64,000 nt of DNA from Galbula dea (GCA_013399015.1 VWZX01006813.1:42034-106033); one strand, 5' to 3'. Shown: positions 35,073 to 46,837, counted from the stretch's first letter. The notes: generated by a model not told the origin, from the letters alone. Numbers and translations are program-made.

Positions 35073-36136
35073 AAGTTTTACGGATGTTTAATGTGTGAAT
35101 AGTATCAGGACTTCTGGCAGAATGGCTGAACTGAGAAGATATTTTTATTAGAATAATACAGTGGCATGGAAAAAATCCTTTTCTTCTGTGCCTCAGCTCT
35201 TCTTTTCCACACTTGCATAACAGAATCTTTCTTTTAGAAGAAAATATTTGCAATAAGAGAATATGGCTAGTCAGAAAATGCAGGTTTGGTTGGAGATTTT
35301 TTAATTTCCCCTTTTTTTTCCCCCAAGACTATTGTATTTCAGAAAGGAGTTTCTTGGGAAGTATTGCAGCTGTAGGATAGCCTATGAGTGTTACAGTACA
35401 GGCTCTGCGTGGATGTCTGGGGATATGCAGGAACCAAAATGTTCACCTCTGATATAAAAGTCACACGCTGAAATCTTGATTCCAGTTGACAAAGCAGGAA
35501 TTTCCATTTGCATCAAAGTCTTCTAAAATAAGAGACTTGCAAGGGAGAGTCATAAATATCAGAAAACAGAGAGTACTACGAGAGAGTATTTAATTGTTTT
35601 TAAAAGGAATAACATAAAATATTAAACAACATTTACTTTTGAGCTCTGTGGTCCCAGGGCTTATAGTATATAAAATAAGCAGATTAAATCCCCTAGTGGA
35701 ATAAGGCTAAAAGTTCTATTTAATTCCAAATTCTAAAACCTCACAATTCCCCTGAAGTATCCTGTATTTTGGTCATTTGTAGTTTCTGTTTCTATTCTCC
35801 AAGTATTGATGTGGAACAATTGGTCCAGATTTAAATTATTTTTCTGTATTTAAAAAAAAAAAAATCCCCTTTTTTAAATAAAAGAAAATATGTTAAAATA
35901 TCTTTACAAAAGAATTTCACTCATCAGTGGGTTGCAGGTCTGTGCCAAATCCTATTGAAGTCAATGAGGTGTCCTCCTTAGAATTACAGCTATGACACTA
36001 TGACATAAATCAATAATGCAGAAGAAAACTTACCCAGGTATCTAACTACATATGTCAATACTTTATATCAGCATTTCCAAATTAAAACCTTTTGCAACTG
36101 GTAAGACAATTTAACCTGAAAAAAAAATTGAAGTTA
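35073..36136. other. AT-rich spacer
   Basis: No gene or retroelement recognised. A12 run near 35853-35864. Confidence 0.5.
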
Positions 36137-36560
36137 TTACTGGAGCACCTCTCCTACGAGGATAGACTGAGAGAGTTGGGATTGTTCAGTTTGCAGAGGA
36201 GAAGGCTCCAAGGAGACCTTATTGTAGCCTTCCAGTATCCGAAGAGGGCCTACAAGAAAGCTGGTGAGGGACTTTTTAGGAGGTCAGACAGTGATAGAAC
36301 CAGGTAAAAAGGGGGTAAGTTAGAGGAGGGTAGATTTAGGCTGGATATTAGGAGCAAGTTCTTCACTATGAGGGTGGTGAGACAGTGGAACAGGTTGCCC
36401 AGAGAGGTTGTGGAGGCCTCATCCCTGGAAGCTTTTAAGACAAGGCTTGATGGGGCCCTGGGTAATCTCATTTAGTGGATGGTGTCCCTGCCAGGCAGGG
36501 GGAGTGGAACTAGATGTTCTTTGAGGTCCCTTCCAACTCTGACAATCCTATGATCCTATA
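36137..36560 (+). mobile_element. CR1 LINE 3' end, plus strand
   Basis: It starts at codons LEHLSYEDRLRELGLFS (open frame 36092-36307) and continues through RRSDSDRTR to a TAA at 36305-36307, where other copies have GGNGCKLEE. A 3' non-coding end follows, with GGGGAGTGGAACTAGATGTT and the tail AATCCTATGATCCTAT. Same group as the copies at 46838-47464 and 58438-60510. A 5'-truncated insertion. Confidence 0.93.
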
Positions 36561-36943
36561 TGTGCATTCATGCTCATCTGATAGACCTTTTTTAATTACT
36601 GCATTGCCAATAAAGATACATTCAGATTTAATTTTTTACTCTGTTTATTATTCATGGGACAGTCATGAATTCTACAGCTGTGCTAACTGTCTATCATATC
36701 TGCAAGAGTACAAGCACCTGCTGAGTATGTGGACAAAAAATGATTGTCATTTGATTGATCTGCGGAAGATTCAGTCAGTTTTATTACTTTTGCTATTTAC
36801 AACTTGCAATGTTTGATGGATCTGTAAGTCAGGTGACATTATTTCAGCTTCCTGATTAGGAAACAGATGGTCTTTTTAGAAAAAACAAATCTGTATGTGA
36901 AAATCAGGTTTGTGACCTCCTGAGGAACCTGGATGTAAATAAG
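36561..36943. other. Spacer between CR1 copies
   Basis: No recognised feature. The 100-codon frame 36514-36816 starts inside the CR1 tail and has no domain. Confidence 0.5.
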
Positions 36944-37341
36944 TCATAGAATCATAGAATTATTAGGATTGGAAGGGACCTTAGAGGTCATCTAGTCCAA
37001 CCCCCTACAGTGAGTAGGCAATCTCCAACTAAACCAGGTTGCCAAGCACCCTGTCCAGCCTTGCCTTGAACACCTCCAGGGACGGGGCCTCAACCACCTC
37101 CCTGGGCAACCTGTTCCAATGTTCCACCACCCCTGTAGTAAGGAACTTTTTCCTAATATCTAATCTAAACCTACTCTTCCCTAATTTAAATCCATTACCC
37201 CTCGTCCTATCACTACAGGCCTTTGTAAACAGGCCCTCCCCAGCCTTTCTATATGACCCCTTCAGGTACTGGAAGGTGACTATTAGGTCCCCCCAAAGCC
37301 TTCTTTTCTCGAGACTGAACATTCCCAGCTCTCTCAGCTTA
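36944..37341 (-). mobile_element. CR1 LINE 3' end, minus strand, left arm of inverted pair
   Basis: Starts with tandem TCATAGAA units (reverse complement of the CR1 tail), then AGGATTGGAAGGGACC. The minus frame 37029-37409 is open from RELGMFSLEKRRLWGDLIVTF to HWNRLPREVVEAPS and the normal C-terminus. It is about 95% identical by eye to the 3' 400 bases of the plus-strand CR1 that abuts it at ~37341. The join reads CTCTCAGC|TTATAAAAGTCC, with TAT shared by both partners. Confidence 0.95.
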
Positions 37342-38893
37342 TAAAAGTCCATGGGCCCTGATGAGATGCATCCCAGAGTCCTGAGAGAATTGGCTGATGT
37401 AGTCGCCAAGCCACTCTCAATAATATTTGAGAAGTCCTGGCAGTCAGATGAAGTCCCTAGTGATTGGAAGAAGGGGCATGTTACTCCTATCTTCGAGAAG
37501 GGCAGAAGGGAAGACCCAGGTAACTACCGACCTGTCAGCCTCACCTCTGTGCCTGGGAAGATCATGGAGCAAATTCTCCTTGAAGGTCTGATAAGGCACA
37601 TGGAGGACAAGGAGGTGATCAAGGACAGTCAGCATGGCTTCACTAAGGGCAAATCCTGCCTGACAAACTTAGTGGCTTTCTATGATCCCGTGACTACCTT
37701 AGTGGACAAGGGACAACCTGTGGATGTGATCTATCTGGACTTGTGTAAGGCCTTTGACACAGTCCCCCACAATATTCTACTGGCCAAGTTAGAGAACTAT
37801 GGATTTGATGGGTGGACTGTTCAGTGGGTAAGGAATTGGCTGGATGGTCGCATCCAGAGGGTAGTAGTCAATGGCTCAAAGTCCAGATGGAGACCAGTGA
37901 CAAGTGGTGTCCCTCAGGGGTCCGTACTGGGACCTGTCCTATTTAATATTTTTATAAACGATATCGACAGCGGGATTGAGTGCACCATCAGCAAGTTTGC
38001 TGATGACACTAAGTTGTGTGGTGCTGTTGATAAGTTGGAGGGGCGGGATGCCATCCAGAAGGACCTGGACAGGCTGGAGAGGTGGGCCCAGATGAACCTC
38101 ATGAGGTTCAACAAGACCAAGTGCAGGGTCCTGCATCTGGGGCGAAATAATCCCCACTATCAATACAGGCTGGGGGACGAGGAGCTGGAGAGCAGCCCTG
38201 CAGAAAAGGACTTGGGGGTGTTGGTTGATGAGAAGCTGGACATGAGCAAGCAGTGCGCGCTGGCGGCCCAGAAGGCAAATCGCATCCTGGGCTGCATCAA
38301 GAGAAGCGTGACCAGCAGATCAAGAGAGGTGATTCTGCCACTGTACTCTGCTCTGGTGAGACCTCATCTGGAGTACTGTGTTCAGCTCTGGAGCCCTCAA
38401 CACAGGAAGGACATGGACCTGCTGGAGCGGGTCCAAAGGAGGGCTACAAAAAATGATCAGGGGGCTGGAACACCTCCCCTATGAGGATAGGCTGAGAGAG
38501 CTGGGAATGTTCAGCCTTCGAGAAGAGAAGGCTTCGGGGGGACCTAATAGTCACCTTCCAGTACCTGAAGGGATCATATAGAAAGGCTGGGGAGGGCCTG
38601 TTTACAAAGGCCTGTAGTGATAGGACAAGGGGTAATGGATTTAAATTAGGGAAGAGTAGGTTTAGATTAGATATTAGGAAAAAGTTCCTTACTACAAGGG
38701 TGGTGGAACATTGGAACAGGTTGCCCAGGGAGGTGGTTGAGGCCCCGTCCCTGGAGGTGTTCAAGGCAAGGCTGGACAGGGTGCTCAGCAACCTGATTTA
38801 TTTGGAAATGTGCCTACTCACTGTAGGGAGGTTGGACTAGATGGCCTCTGAGGTCCCTTCCGACCCTGATAATTCTATGATTCTATGATTCTA
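37342..38893 (+). mobile_element. CR1 LINE, plus strand, young copy
   Basis: About 1.55 kb, 5'-truncated just upstream of the codons SMGPDEMHPRVLREL, i.e. at the N-terminal side of the reverse transcriptase. It ends with GATGGCCTCTGAGGTCC and a tail of three ATTCTATG-type units at 38867-38893. The long uninterrupted reverse transcriptase frame and the near-identity of the neighbouring arm suggest recent insertion. No target duplication is visible, which is usual for CR1. Confidence 0.96.
37351..38484 (+). pseudogene. CR1 ORF2 reverse transcriptase, truncated, 377-codon frame
   Basis: RNA-directed DNA polymerase of a CR1 (non-LTR) retrotransposon, which copies its RNA at a nicked chromosomal target. 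Visible motifs: NYRPVSLTS near residues 58-66; GFTKGKSCLTNL near 96-107; motif A VIYLDLCKAFDTVPH with Asp130; motif B SGVPQGSVLGP near 185-195; motif C FADDTK with the catalytic pair Asp218-Asp219; FNKTKCRVLHLG near 253-264. The apurinic endonuclease and N-terminal linker are missing through 5' truncation, so the 'start' Met is internal and not a true start. The frame breaks at ~38450 in a run of A (RRATK then a shift); the CR1 sequence goes on in another frame to ~38515 and shifts again near CTTCGAGAAGAGAAGG. It therefore cannot make an intact protein. Confidence 0.93.
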
Positions 38894-41800
38894 AACCAAT
38901 GATTAATTCTTCAGTTTGTAGTGTATGCACTAATTACTCAGAGGTTTCTGTTATGTTGTACTGTCAATCTGCATGCATTTCATACATAATTAATTGTAAG
39001 TAAAAGCAGAGGAAGGAAGACAAATCTTGTCCTGACATATAGAGCATGTTTTTTAAGCAGGAATTTTCCAACTGCTTTTATTTTGTGTCAGAAAAGAACT
39101 CTTAAGGTTTAGTAATAGCAAAACCTCACATCTGACTCAGGGAATGCCTGATGCACCAGCTGTTGAAGGGTGAGAGGATATTCTCAGGGACAATCGCTAG
39201 ATGCTTGCTATGTTCTTCCACGCTTCCCCCAGTCACACTTCATTGACCACTGGAAGAGACAGGATACTGATGTAAGTGGATATTTTATTTGAGCCAGAAG
39301 TGTTCTCCAAAGTAACTTCTCCCACAATTTCCTAGTCTTCCTATAATAAAGGAACTGCTGACCTATATTTTTTCAACCACCCATCCTCTGTACATGCATC
39401 AGCCTGTCAGTGACCGTTTTCAAAACTTTTAACACTTGCAGGTTTTTGAGAGATTGATTTTAAACTTTTTCATGAATGACAAATGTTGTAAAATCACAAA
39501 AATCAAGATAATCAGAACTGGGAATATCCATGCCTTTTGGAATAAAGTATGAATAGTATTAAAATTGGCCTACATCTTTGTAGGACAATGTCACTTGAAA
39601 ATTAAAAATATATAATGGAAAAAATTATGTTCAAGACATCTGTGCAGATAAAATTTGGAATTCAGTTTCAGTTTGCTATTTTCAGTTTGCTGTTCAGTTG
39701 TTCTTACTGTAGTTGACATCAGTCTTGCTGACAAGTATTTTGTCTTGTATGAAAATAGAGAACTCTTCAAACTTCTTAGCTGGTTGTTCCTCAAGCCTTC
39801 TGAAGTAACTTCAATAAATACTTTGTCAGTGATGATACTTTGAGGCTTTATGTTCATTCAACCAGTCCATATCAACATACCACATATCAACATGTGTACT
39901 GATAATAGCTTATATATTGTTGAAGGTTAAAGATTTCACAGAGATTCTCCCAGGAAAAGAAAATGTTGCATGTTTATTAGGATTACTACAAGAAGGATTT
40001 GGAAGTATTCTACCTTGTTAGCTTTCCTGCTTCTCTGTCCTCATCTTTATATTGACTTTTTCTTCACTGTGTAAAATCTTAAATTAACCACAAATATTTG
40101 TTTGAAGTAGGCTTGTTAAATTCTTTGATTTTGGAATAATAGATCTGAAATTTTACTGTTGCCACTGATGACCTCCTGGTTAAACAGAATTTGAGATGGA
40201 AGGTACTGAAATATTTCAATGTTAATGAAGTTCAGAGTAAAGTGTGTTATTTGTGATGAAAAATTGATTATCAGGTTTTGTCAATCTTCTCAGCTATATG
40301 CACTGATAGTGCCAGTGGATTAAGTTGACTGTACTCCTGTTTCATCCTTAGACCTGCATTGTGCAGTGTAAATTTACACTTTTTAGAATGCTGCTACTCT
40401 ATCGTATTGAAATAAAAACAATGTTAACAAAACTAACAGCAACCACTAATGGTAACAAAAATGTAGAAGAGCTGTAAAAAAACCAGTATGAAACTCCTTT
40501 TTTCCTAATTAGAGTAAGAATATTTTTACTTTTAAAAGCCAAAAAGACATTTTTAAAATTAGATTTAACTTGAGCATCATTTATCTCAATCGGTTTCATT
40601 GGCAATACCATACAAATTAAACATTCATTTATTTGTTATTTCTTTCAGTCTTTGTTTTTTACAAATGTGTATGTGTGTGCTCCCCATCACTCCTAATACC
40701 ATGTGGATCGTAGGCATTCCACAGATCATTGTTAAGGTATAGTGCCCTATTACAAATTCAGGCATACATTTTTAGTTTTATCCACATATGAAGTAGACAT
40801 GACCTGTTATGGAAAGACCTGAAACCTTTAAAAGAAATTTTTATTTTGTGGTCTTAATAGTCACTGTATTTTCTTAATCTAGTAACACTGCTTTTAGATT
40901 TTGACATTCACCAGAGGGACTACACCTTATAAAATTATACTTCCATTTGTATGGTCTTCATGTGGAGTACAACAAATGTAGGTTGTACTGGAAATGTGTG
41001 TCAGGCTTCATAAATGAAAGATTTTCTGCAACTGTGTTAAATTAAAAATCAACAAAGATCTTTATAGACATCTAGACAAGAAAAATCTGGCAGGATCAGT
41101 TTTGGGGTTTTTTTTGTGACAATAAAATGAAAATAAAATCTAATAACATTCTCTTAATACTAGATTATGCACTGAATATTTCCAAAAGAAATCATACATA
41201 ATGTGTATTTTCCAGCCATTAAAGGACAGAACGTGAAGTTTATACAGAATTATTCACTGAAAATTATATTGTGGCAGTGCAGCTAGAAATTAACATTGTA
41301 TGTCTGCTTATAAAACATAAACAAAACTGATTCCAACTGACTATGTGAAGCTATAGCAATGGCATCTGATGTTATAAAATATTATACATTAAACAAGGTT
41401 AGGAAGGGATTTCTTTACAGCACAGTCAAGTGGATCTAATTGACTCTTGATTAACAAGAGGAGATAAGCCCCACTTTACCCTGTTTTCAAAGATTGTAAA
41501 TAGCATGACTTCCTCCAAGGCAACAATCTGTCTGAATCACAATCTGTCTTGTTTTATAGCATGTCACTATGTTATCTGATTGTTTATTTTGTCCGTCTTC
41601 TCCTTTCTGCATCACTTACATTTGTGATAAACTATTTAACTTATTTATCTCTTCTGTAATCTAAATTCCAGCTCCTCTTGTTATCTTCTTTCTTACAAGA
41701 TCAAGCTTAACAGTGGATGCTGTGATTAATAGGCCAGTTGTGCTTGTTTTACAGTATGTAGTTGTACCAGGGCATATGGCACGAAAGGTCAGTGATGTCT

Positions 41801-42974
41801 AGTGATACCTGAATTAAAACACTGATTACACTGCTGAAAATTGTCTCTGACCAGAGATGTTACCTCTTGAAATCAAGAGAGCAGTCTGTCATTAAGCTGT
41901 CCTCTTCCATTCTTGTAACTGCACTATTTGTTAACCCACTAGCACTTAAAATCAGGTTATTTTAGAATGAAATTAAAGGAACATTAGTTTAACATTATCG
42001 CCTCTCTGAATCTCCTTAATTCTATATACCTTTTAACACTACAGCTATAAATGCACCACTACTAATCTAAATGTTTAAAATATTTTTATGAGAAAGACAA
42101 ATGACAGTTAAATGACTGCTTAAAAAGAAAACCAAAATATTTTTCTTTGGATTTGAGGCATATAATTTTGGTTGCATCTTATCGTTAACCATCAAAAAGT
42201 AGATTAATCAAAATCAACATGTAGTGATGACATTTTTAAAGAAGCTAAACCAAGAGAGAGACTTCAGGCTTGTAGCATAGTTTTCACCTTCCACTTCTCT
42301 GGAAACAAAGACTTGAGTATCTTAATATTAGCCAATATTTATAAACAACATTCATATTACACAATGAAACTACCAGGTTGTGAAGTTACATCTTATGCAA
42401 AAATCTTCTTGTAGCAGGCAAAATATTAACAATGTTTTGTTTTCTTATCTGAGGTGACTTATAGTCTTGCATAAAAAGGGAATATTATAAATACAAACTT
42501 ATAAAACAGTCCCAACATAAAAAGAATGGTTTTGAAACTATTTTATGAAGAAATTAGGTCTAAAATATTTTCTGTAACAGAGTACTAGGTAGTTTCAGCA
42601 AAGATGTCTATGTTTTTTAATTAATTTTCTTTTACCAAATAAAAAATTCATACTCTTTTCTGAAGTTGAACTTAACTGCACAGTTGTCATTTCCCATATA
42701 TGTCATCAGTTCTTTGTGTTGTTACGTTATTCCTTCACTCTTCCCTCCTCCATCTTCCTCATTAGTTACAGAATTATTTTTCTGACTGTGAAGTCACAGG
42801 TAAATTCTCTGTGGCACTGTCTTCCTCTCTAAACTTTCTGTAATCTTAATTTCATAAAGTCCTCAGTTACAGTGTTTTGCTTTGAAATGAGAGCATCTGG
42901 CATATCCAAGTGACCTCACATGAGCCAGTGACAGAATGCATTCACTTTAGTCTCTCTTTCTCAGGCTTTGGTAT
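38894..42974. other. Long AT-rich unique region
   Basis: About 4 kb with no recognised retroelement, exon or RNA gene. Open frames do not exceed 90 codons. 41400-41600 is less AT-biased and low in homopolymers and could be a conserved non-coding segment (impression only). Confidence 0.48.
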
Positions 42975-43273
42975 TGTCCTGGTCCGATTAAAAGACCCGT
43001 GGAAGATTTGAATGAAATCTCATGAGCAAAAATTAAGACACAAAAGAGGTCAGATGCAGCTAACTTATCAAACGTTATTGGCTCAGTGGAAGGAAAGATT
43101 TGAAGAGAAAGAGAAGAGAATTAAGCAGACAAGAGGACAGCAGAAATAGTCACCACCATTGGATTCAGCGACATCCCACTGGTCCATCCTTTGGCAGCTT
43201 CTTGGTTGACAAGGGGTGCACACACATGTCTGTTTCTTCGATAGAGGGTGTACACATAGTTGTTTCTCCAAGG

Positions 43274-43283
43274 CCCTTTTATA
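43274..43283 (-). promoter_or_regulatory. LTR TATA box (TATAAAAGGG)
   Basis: A near-consensus TATA box on the minus strand, ~335 bp from the presumed LTR 5' end and ~200 bp before the poly(A)-like signal, which defines the U3/R order of this LTR. Confidence 0.6.
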
Positions 43284-43496
43284 GGTCAGAGCATCTCCAA
43301 CATAACAGCACCCCCCCTTCGGCCTAGTGCATGGGAGCCTTGTCCATGTGCTGTCCATGCAGCCTTTTTTGTTTTCCTATTGGTTGTTGCTGGAACGTTT
43401 GAACCCAATCAGCTCTCTTGGTGCACACACCTGGTGTTTTGGTAAAAAAGTCCTGTCAATCTTGAAGAGCTGTTTTGATGCTTGTGGGGTTTCTAC

Positions 43497-43546
43497 GGCA
43501 GTTAATGGTTCTGCCTTGGTTTTCATGGCAGTAGGTGGTTCTGCCT
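43497..43546 (-). repeat. Direct repeats in the LTR U3
   Basis: Two 20-base units (GGCAGTTAATGGTTCTGCCT and GGCAGTAGGTGGTTCTGCCT on the plus strand) with a period of 30 bases lie upstream of the LTR TATA box. Short direct repeats in U3 are often transcription-factor binding enhancers in retroviral LTRs; function here is inference. Confidence 0.7.
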
Positions 43547-43617
43547 CAGCTAGCCTTAATTGTCTTGGAAGTTGTTTTCCTACTTGCACAACTCCTTTCC
43601 CAGTCCAGCGTCACACA

Positions 43618-44867
43618 AGAAAATTTTGCAAGCAAACTATGCAAGCAAATCTTTTACTTGTTTTGATACAGTTTGTGAAAAATATAGTCCCTCACAGCTA
43701 TTCATACAGCTCTGATTATTATAGTTTTATCTATTTACACTCTCTAATGAGTTCATACAACATTCCTTTGAGATACAAAAGAAGTACTGCTGCTCACATT
43801 CTGTAGGTAGGTGTTGAAGCATTGCAAAAGTAGTGACGTATTTTGAAAGGTTTTCATTTGTTGGGTTTTTTCTTAAGTTATGTGACTTTCAATACTTGAT
43901 CTCCCTCCTAATTCTCTGAGACCATCCTAATTCTCTGAGCCTATTATTCCTTAATCACTAGCTAGGAAGTTTAGTAATATAAAAATTAATGTGTCTGGTG
44001 TCCCCAGCTGCTTTGGTAAAAGCCTGCAGTCCCAATGACTTTAGTGCTCTCTTCTTCAGTCTGCCACAATCACTTCTTGCCTGGGAGGCAATGTGAGTCA
44101 TCAGTAGTCAGAACTTCCTATCTGTGCCACAGTATAAAGTCTTGCTCGAGATGCCTTGACTGTAAAGTATGGGTTTCCAAGCCCTATATTTCCTTATGGA
44201 CTCCTCTTTCGTATTTAGACCTTTGTTTTCTTGATGGACCAACATCTGTCTCTTTAATAACAAAGTGGACCTTAGTCAGATTCTCTTTTCTCTGTTTCAC
44301 CCAGAGTGAAATGATTGCTAGAGAGTTCAATGGCTAAATGGGGGGAGATAAGAGTCCTATGTGTGCTGTAGGTAAAATGTGCAAGTTCCTGTGACTGGTT
44401 TATGAGCTATAGCCCACTTCCCACTAAGCCTGAGGACCATGGTTTTATTTTCAGTAATAACAAGGTTTCAAAGATATTAAGTTTCTCACTATGAGTCTTA
44501 CTGCAATTGTGTGAGAATTCTCAACAGCAGATTTGGAATGTTTTAGCACAATCCTTGCATCTCGAGAGGAAACTCTTCTTAAAATATCAAATAATAATAA
44601 CAAATTGAGATTCACAACTTAACAGAATATTTCATTAGTTTAACCAGGTATATCTGTTTCCCCTTTGGGATTAATTTATCATTTTTATGAATTAAATTTT
44701 ATTTTATATGAGGAATGTTATTGTTGCTATATAAGGGTCTCTTTACACAATATAAAGGCAATTATCATGGTTGTTGAAGGAAACATCAAGGGCTTATTTG
44801 ATATGTTTAGGAAAAGAGAATGTTATCAATTTCAATACGTTACATTTGGTAGAGTTATTATAAGTGA
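43618..44867. other. Spacer with a small tandem repeat
   Basis: No gene recognised. CCTAATTCTCTGAG occurs twice with a period of 19 bases (43907-43920 and 43926-43939). The 100-codon frame at 44035 has no domain. Confidence 0.48.
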
Positions 44868-46199
44868 AGCGTGATGGAGAACTTTATCCTTGGCTCTGTC
44901 TCTAGGCATATCAAAGATAAGTACTTCCTTGGGAGCAGTCAGCATGGGTTTACCAAGGGGAAGTCATGTTTGACCAACCTGATAGCCTTTGATGAGGACA
45001 TAACCAGGTGGATAGATGATGGTAGAGCAGTGGATGTAGTTTATCTTGATTTCAGTAAATCATTTGACACTGTTTCCCACAGCATCCTTGCAACTAAACT
45101 GAGCAAGTATGGTCTGGCTGATTGGGTAGTGAGGTGGATTATGAACTGGTTGAAGGACAGAAGTCAGAGAGTTGTCGTCAGTGGGATAGAGTTTATTTGG
45201 AAGCCTGTGTCTAGGGGAGTCCCTCAGGGGTCAGTACTGGGACCAGTACTTTTCAATCTATTCATTAATGACCTGGATGAGGGAACAGAGTGTGCTGTCA
45301 GCAAGTTTGCTGATGACACTAAACAAGGTGGAGTGGCTGACACTGGAGGGTTGTGCTGCCATTCAGTGAGACTTAGACAGGCTGGAGAGTTGGGCAGGGA
45401 GAAATTTAATGAGATTCAATAAGGCCAAGTGTCGAGTCTTGCACGTGGGAAAGACCAACCCCATGTATGAGTATAGGTTGGGGACTGAGCTGTTGGAGAA
45501 CAGTGAAGGGGAAGGAGACCCGAGGGTCCTGGTGGATGGAAGGATGACCATGAGCCAGCAGTGTGCTCTTGTAGCCAAGAGGGCCACTGGGATTCTCGGG
45601 TGTATTAGAAGGGGTGTGGTTAGTAGTTCAAGCGAGGTTCTTCTCCCTCTTTACTCTACCCTGGTGAGGCAACATCTGGAATATTGTGTCCAGTTCTGGG
45701 CCCCTCAGTTTAAGAAGGATAGGGAACTGCTGGAAAAAGTCCAGCACAGAGCCACCAAGATGATGAAGGGGGTGGAATATCTTCCTTCTGAGGAAAGGCT
45801 GAGGGAGCTGGGTCTCTGTTGCTTGGAGAAGAGGAGGCTAAGGGGTGACCTCATCTATGCTTTTAAATATGTGAAGGGTGTGTGTCGGAAGGATGGGGTA
45901 AGGCTCTTCTCAGTGAAGCCCAGTGACAGTACAAGAGGCAATGGCTGTAAGCTGAAGCATAAGAGACTCCGTGTGAATACATGTAGAAATTTTTTCCCAG
46001 TTCAGGTGCCTGAACACCGGAACAGGCTGCCCAGAGAGGTTGTGGACTCTCCTTCTATGGAGATATTCAAAACCCATCTGGACACACTTCTGTGTGACCT
46101 GGTCTAGGGAATCCTTCTGTGGCAGGGGGTTTGGACTAGATGATCTTTCAAGGTCCCTTCCAACTCCTAATATTCTGTGATTCTGTAGTTCTGTGATTG
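44868..46199 (+). mobile_element. CR1 LINE, plus strand, 1.3 kb
   Basis: A 5'-truncated CR1 starting at codons MENFILGSVSRHIKDKYFLG and reaching a complete 3' end: TGGCAGGGGGTTTGGACTAG, GATGATCTTTCAAGGTCC, and a tail of three ATTCTGTG-type units ending near 46199. It is the best-preserved member of the subfamily to which 16339, 29016, 29553, 31449 and 34418 belong, and is useful as the reference for it in this window. Confidence 0.96.
44871..46107 (+). pseudogene. CR1 ORF2 reverse transcriptase, two overlapping frames
   Basis: The first frame (44871-45422, 183 codons) covers GFTKGKSCLTNLIAF, motif A VVYLDFSKSFDTVSH, motif B SRGVPQGSVLGPVLFNLF and motif C SKFADDTKQGG. After about 45345 (ADTGG) it slips out of frame. 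The second frame (45409-46107, 232 codons) carries on with FNKAKCRVLHVGKT, PLYSTLVRQHLEYCVQFWAP, LEKRRLRGDLIYAFKYVKG and the normal C-terminus ending at TAG. Just upstream of it, where the consensus has an Asp-Leu-Asp-Arg-Leu stretch, there is an in-frame TGA. So one frameshift and one stop separate two otherwise open halves. The catalytic Asp residues are present, but the protein cannot be made in one piece. Confidence 0.92.
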
Positions 46200-46837
46200 T
46201 GGTGTTATTTTTTGTAGTTAAATACTATGACCTTCTTGCATTTTTAGTGGTATGGCCTTTTTCAAGCCACTACATGAGAACTCAAACTGTTCTGGAGGTC
46301 AGCGTGGTACCTGAGGTAGTAGGAGACAAAACAGATGAATATATCTTACCTGAAATAAGGCATTATCTTTCATGTTCATGCATGTGTATTTATCTCCACA
46401 GACATGATAGCTCCTGGTAACAACACTGAATCTATCCAGAAAAGTCAGTTACTCAAGAAATAAAAAGAGAGAGGAATGAGGAAAACCAGTGCCACCAAGT
46501 GTAGGAACCTGCTTATACAGGTCAAGTCAGCAAAACACTTATTTGGGACATTTAAGTATCTGCTAATTTAAAGCAAGTATTTAAGAGTTTTGCTGAATTT
46601 AGATATCAGAAAATAGGGTGAGTAAAACAGCTATTTTACTTACTGCCTTTGATTCAGATAGAATCGCCTCACAGTTTTAAAAAATCCATTTTTACCATTA
46701 AGAATACTTAATAAAAGTACAATTAAAACCAAACATAAAACTTATGTGCATGCAAGAGCATAGGAGAGGGAACACTACCAGATGTAATTCTGAGAAATGA
46801 GATTTGCATAAGGTCTTGGTTCACAATGTTTGCAGAT
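46200..46837. other. Spacer between two CR1 copies
   Basis: Nothing recognised. Short frames only. Confidence 0.48.

Larger units (their letters stand above)
42975..43617 (-). mobile_element. Retroviral LTR, minus strand, with TATA box and U3 repeats
   Basis: Read on the minus strand from about 43617 (TGTGTGACGCTGGACTGGG) to 42975 (CGGACCAGGACA), so the ends fit TG...CA. It contains two imperfect 30-bp-spaced direct repeats (43497-43516 and 43527-43546, 17 of 20 bases alike), a TATAAAAGGG box at 43283-43274, and near 43075 an AATAAC polyadenylation-like signal followed by TTTGATAAGTTAGC. The order U3 repeats, TATA, R, poly(A) signal, U5 is that of a retroviral LTR. No matching target duplication was found (GTAT on one side, AGAA on the other), so one or both edges may be off. 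The 159-codon plus frame starting at 43327 is antisense and not a gene. Confidence 0.62.

Noticed and set aside
36944..38893. Twin-priming 5' inversion of a single CR1
   Set aside because: The inverted left part is a second copy of the CR1 3' end including the tail, not an upstream part missing from the right copy.
42975..43617. Exact LTR borders confirmed by a target duplication
   Set aside because: The flanks (GTAT and AGAA) do not match, so the borders are only from the TG...CA rule and may be wrong.
43327..43806. 159-codon plus-strand frame as a gene
   Set aside because: It lies mostly antisense within a minus-strand LTR and has no domain; an accidental frame.
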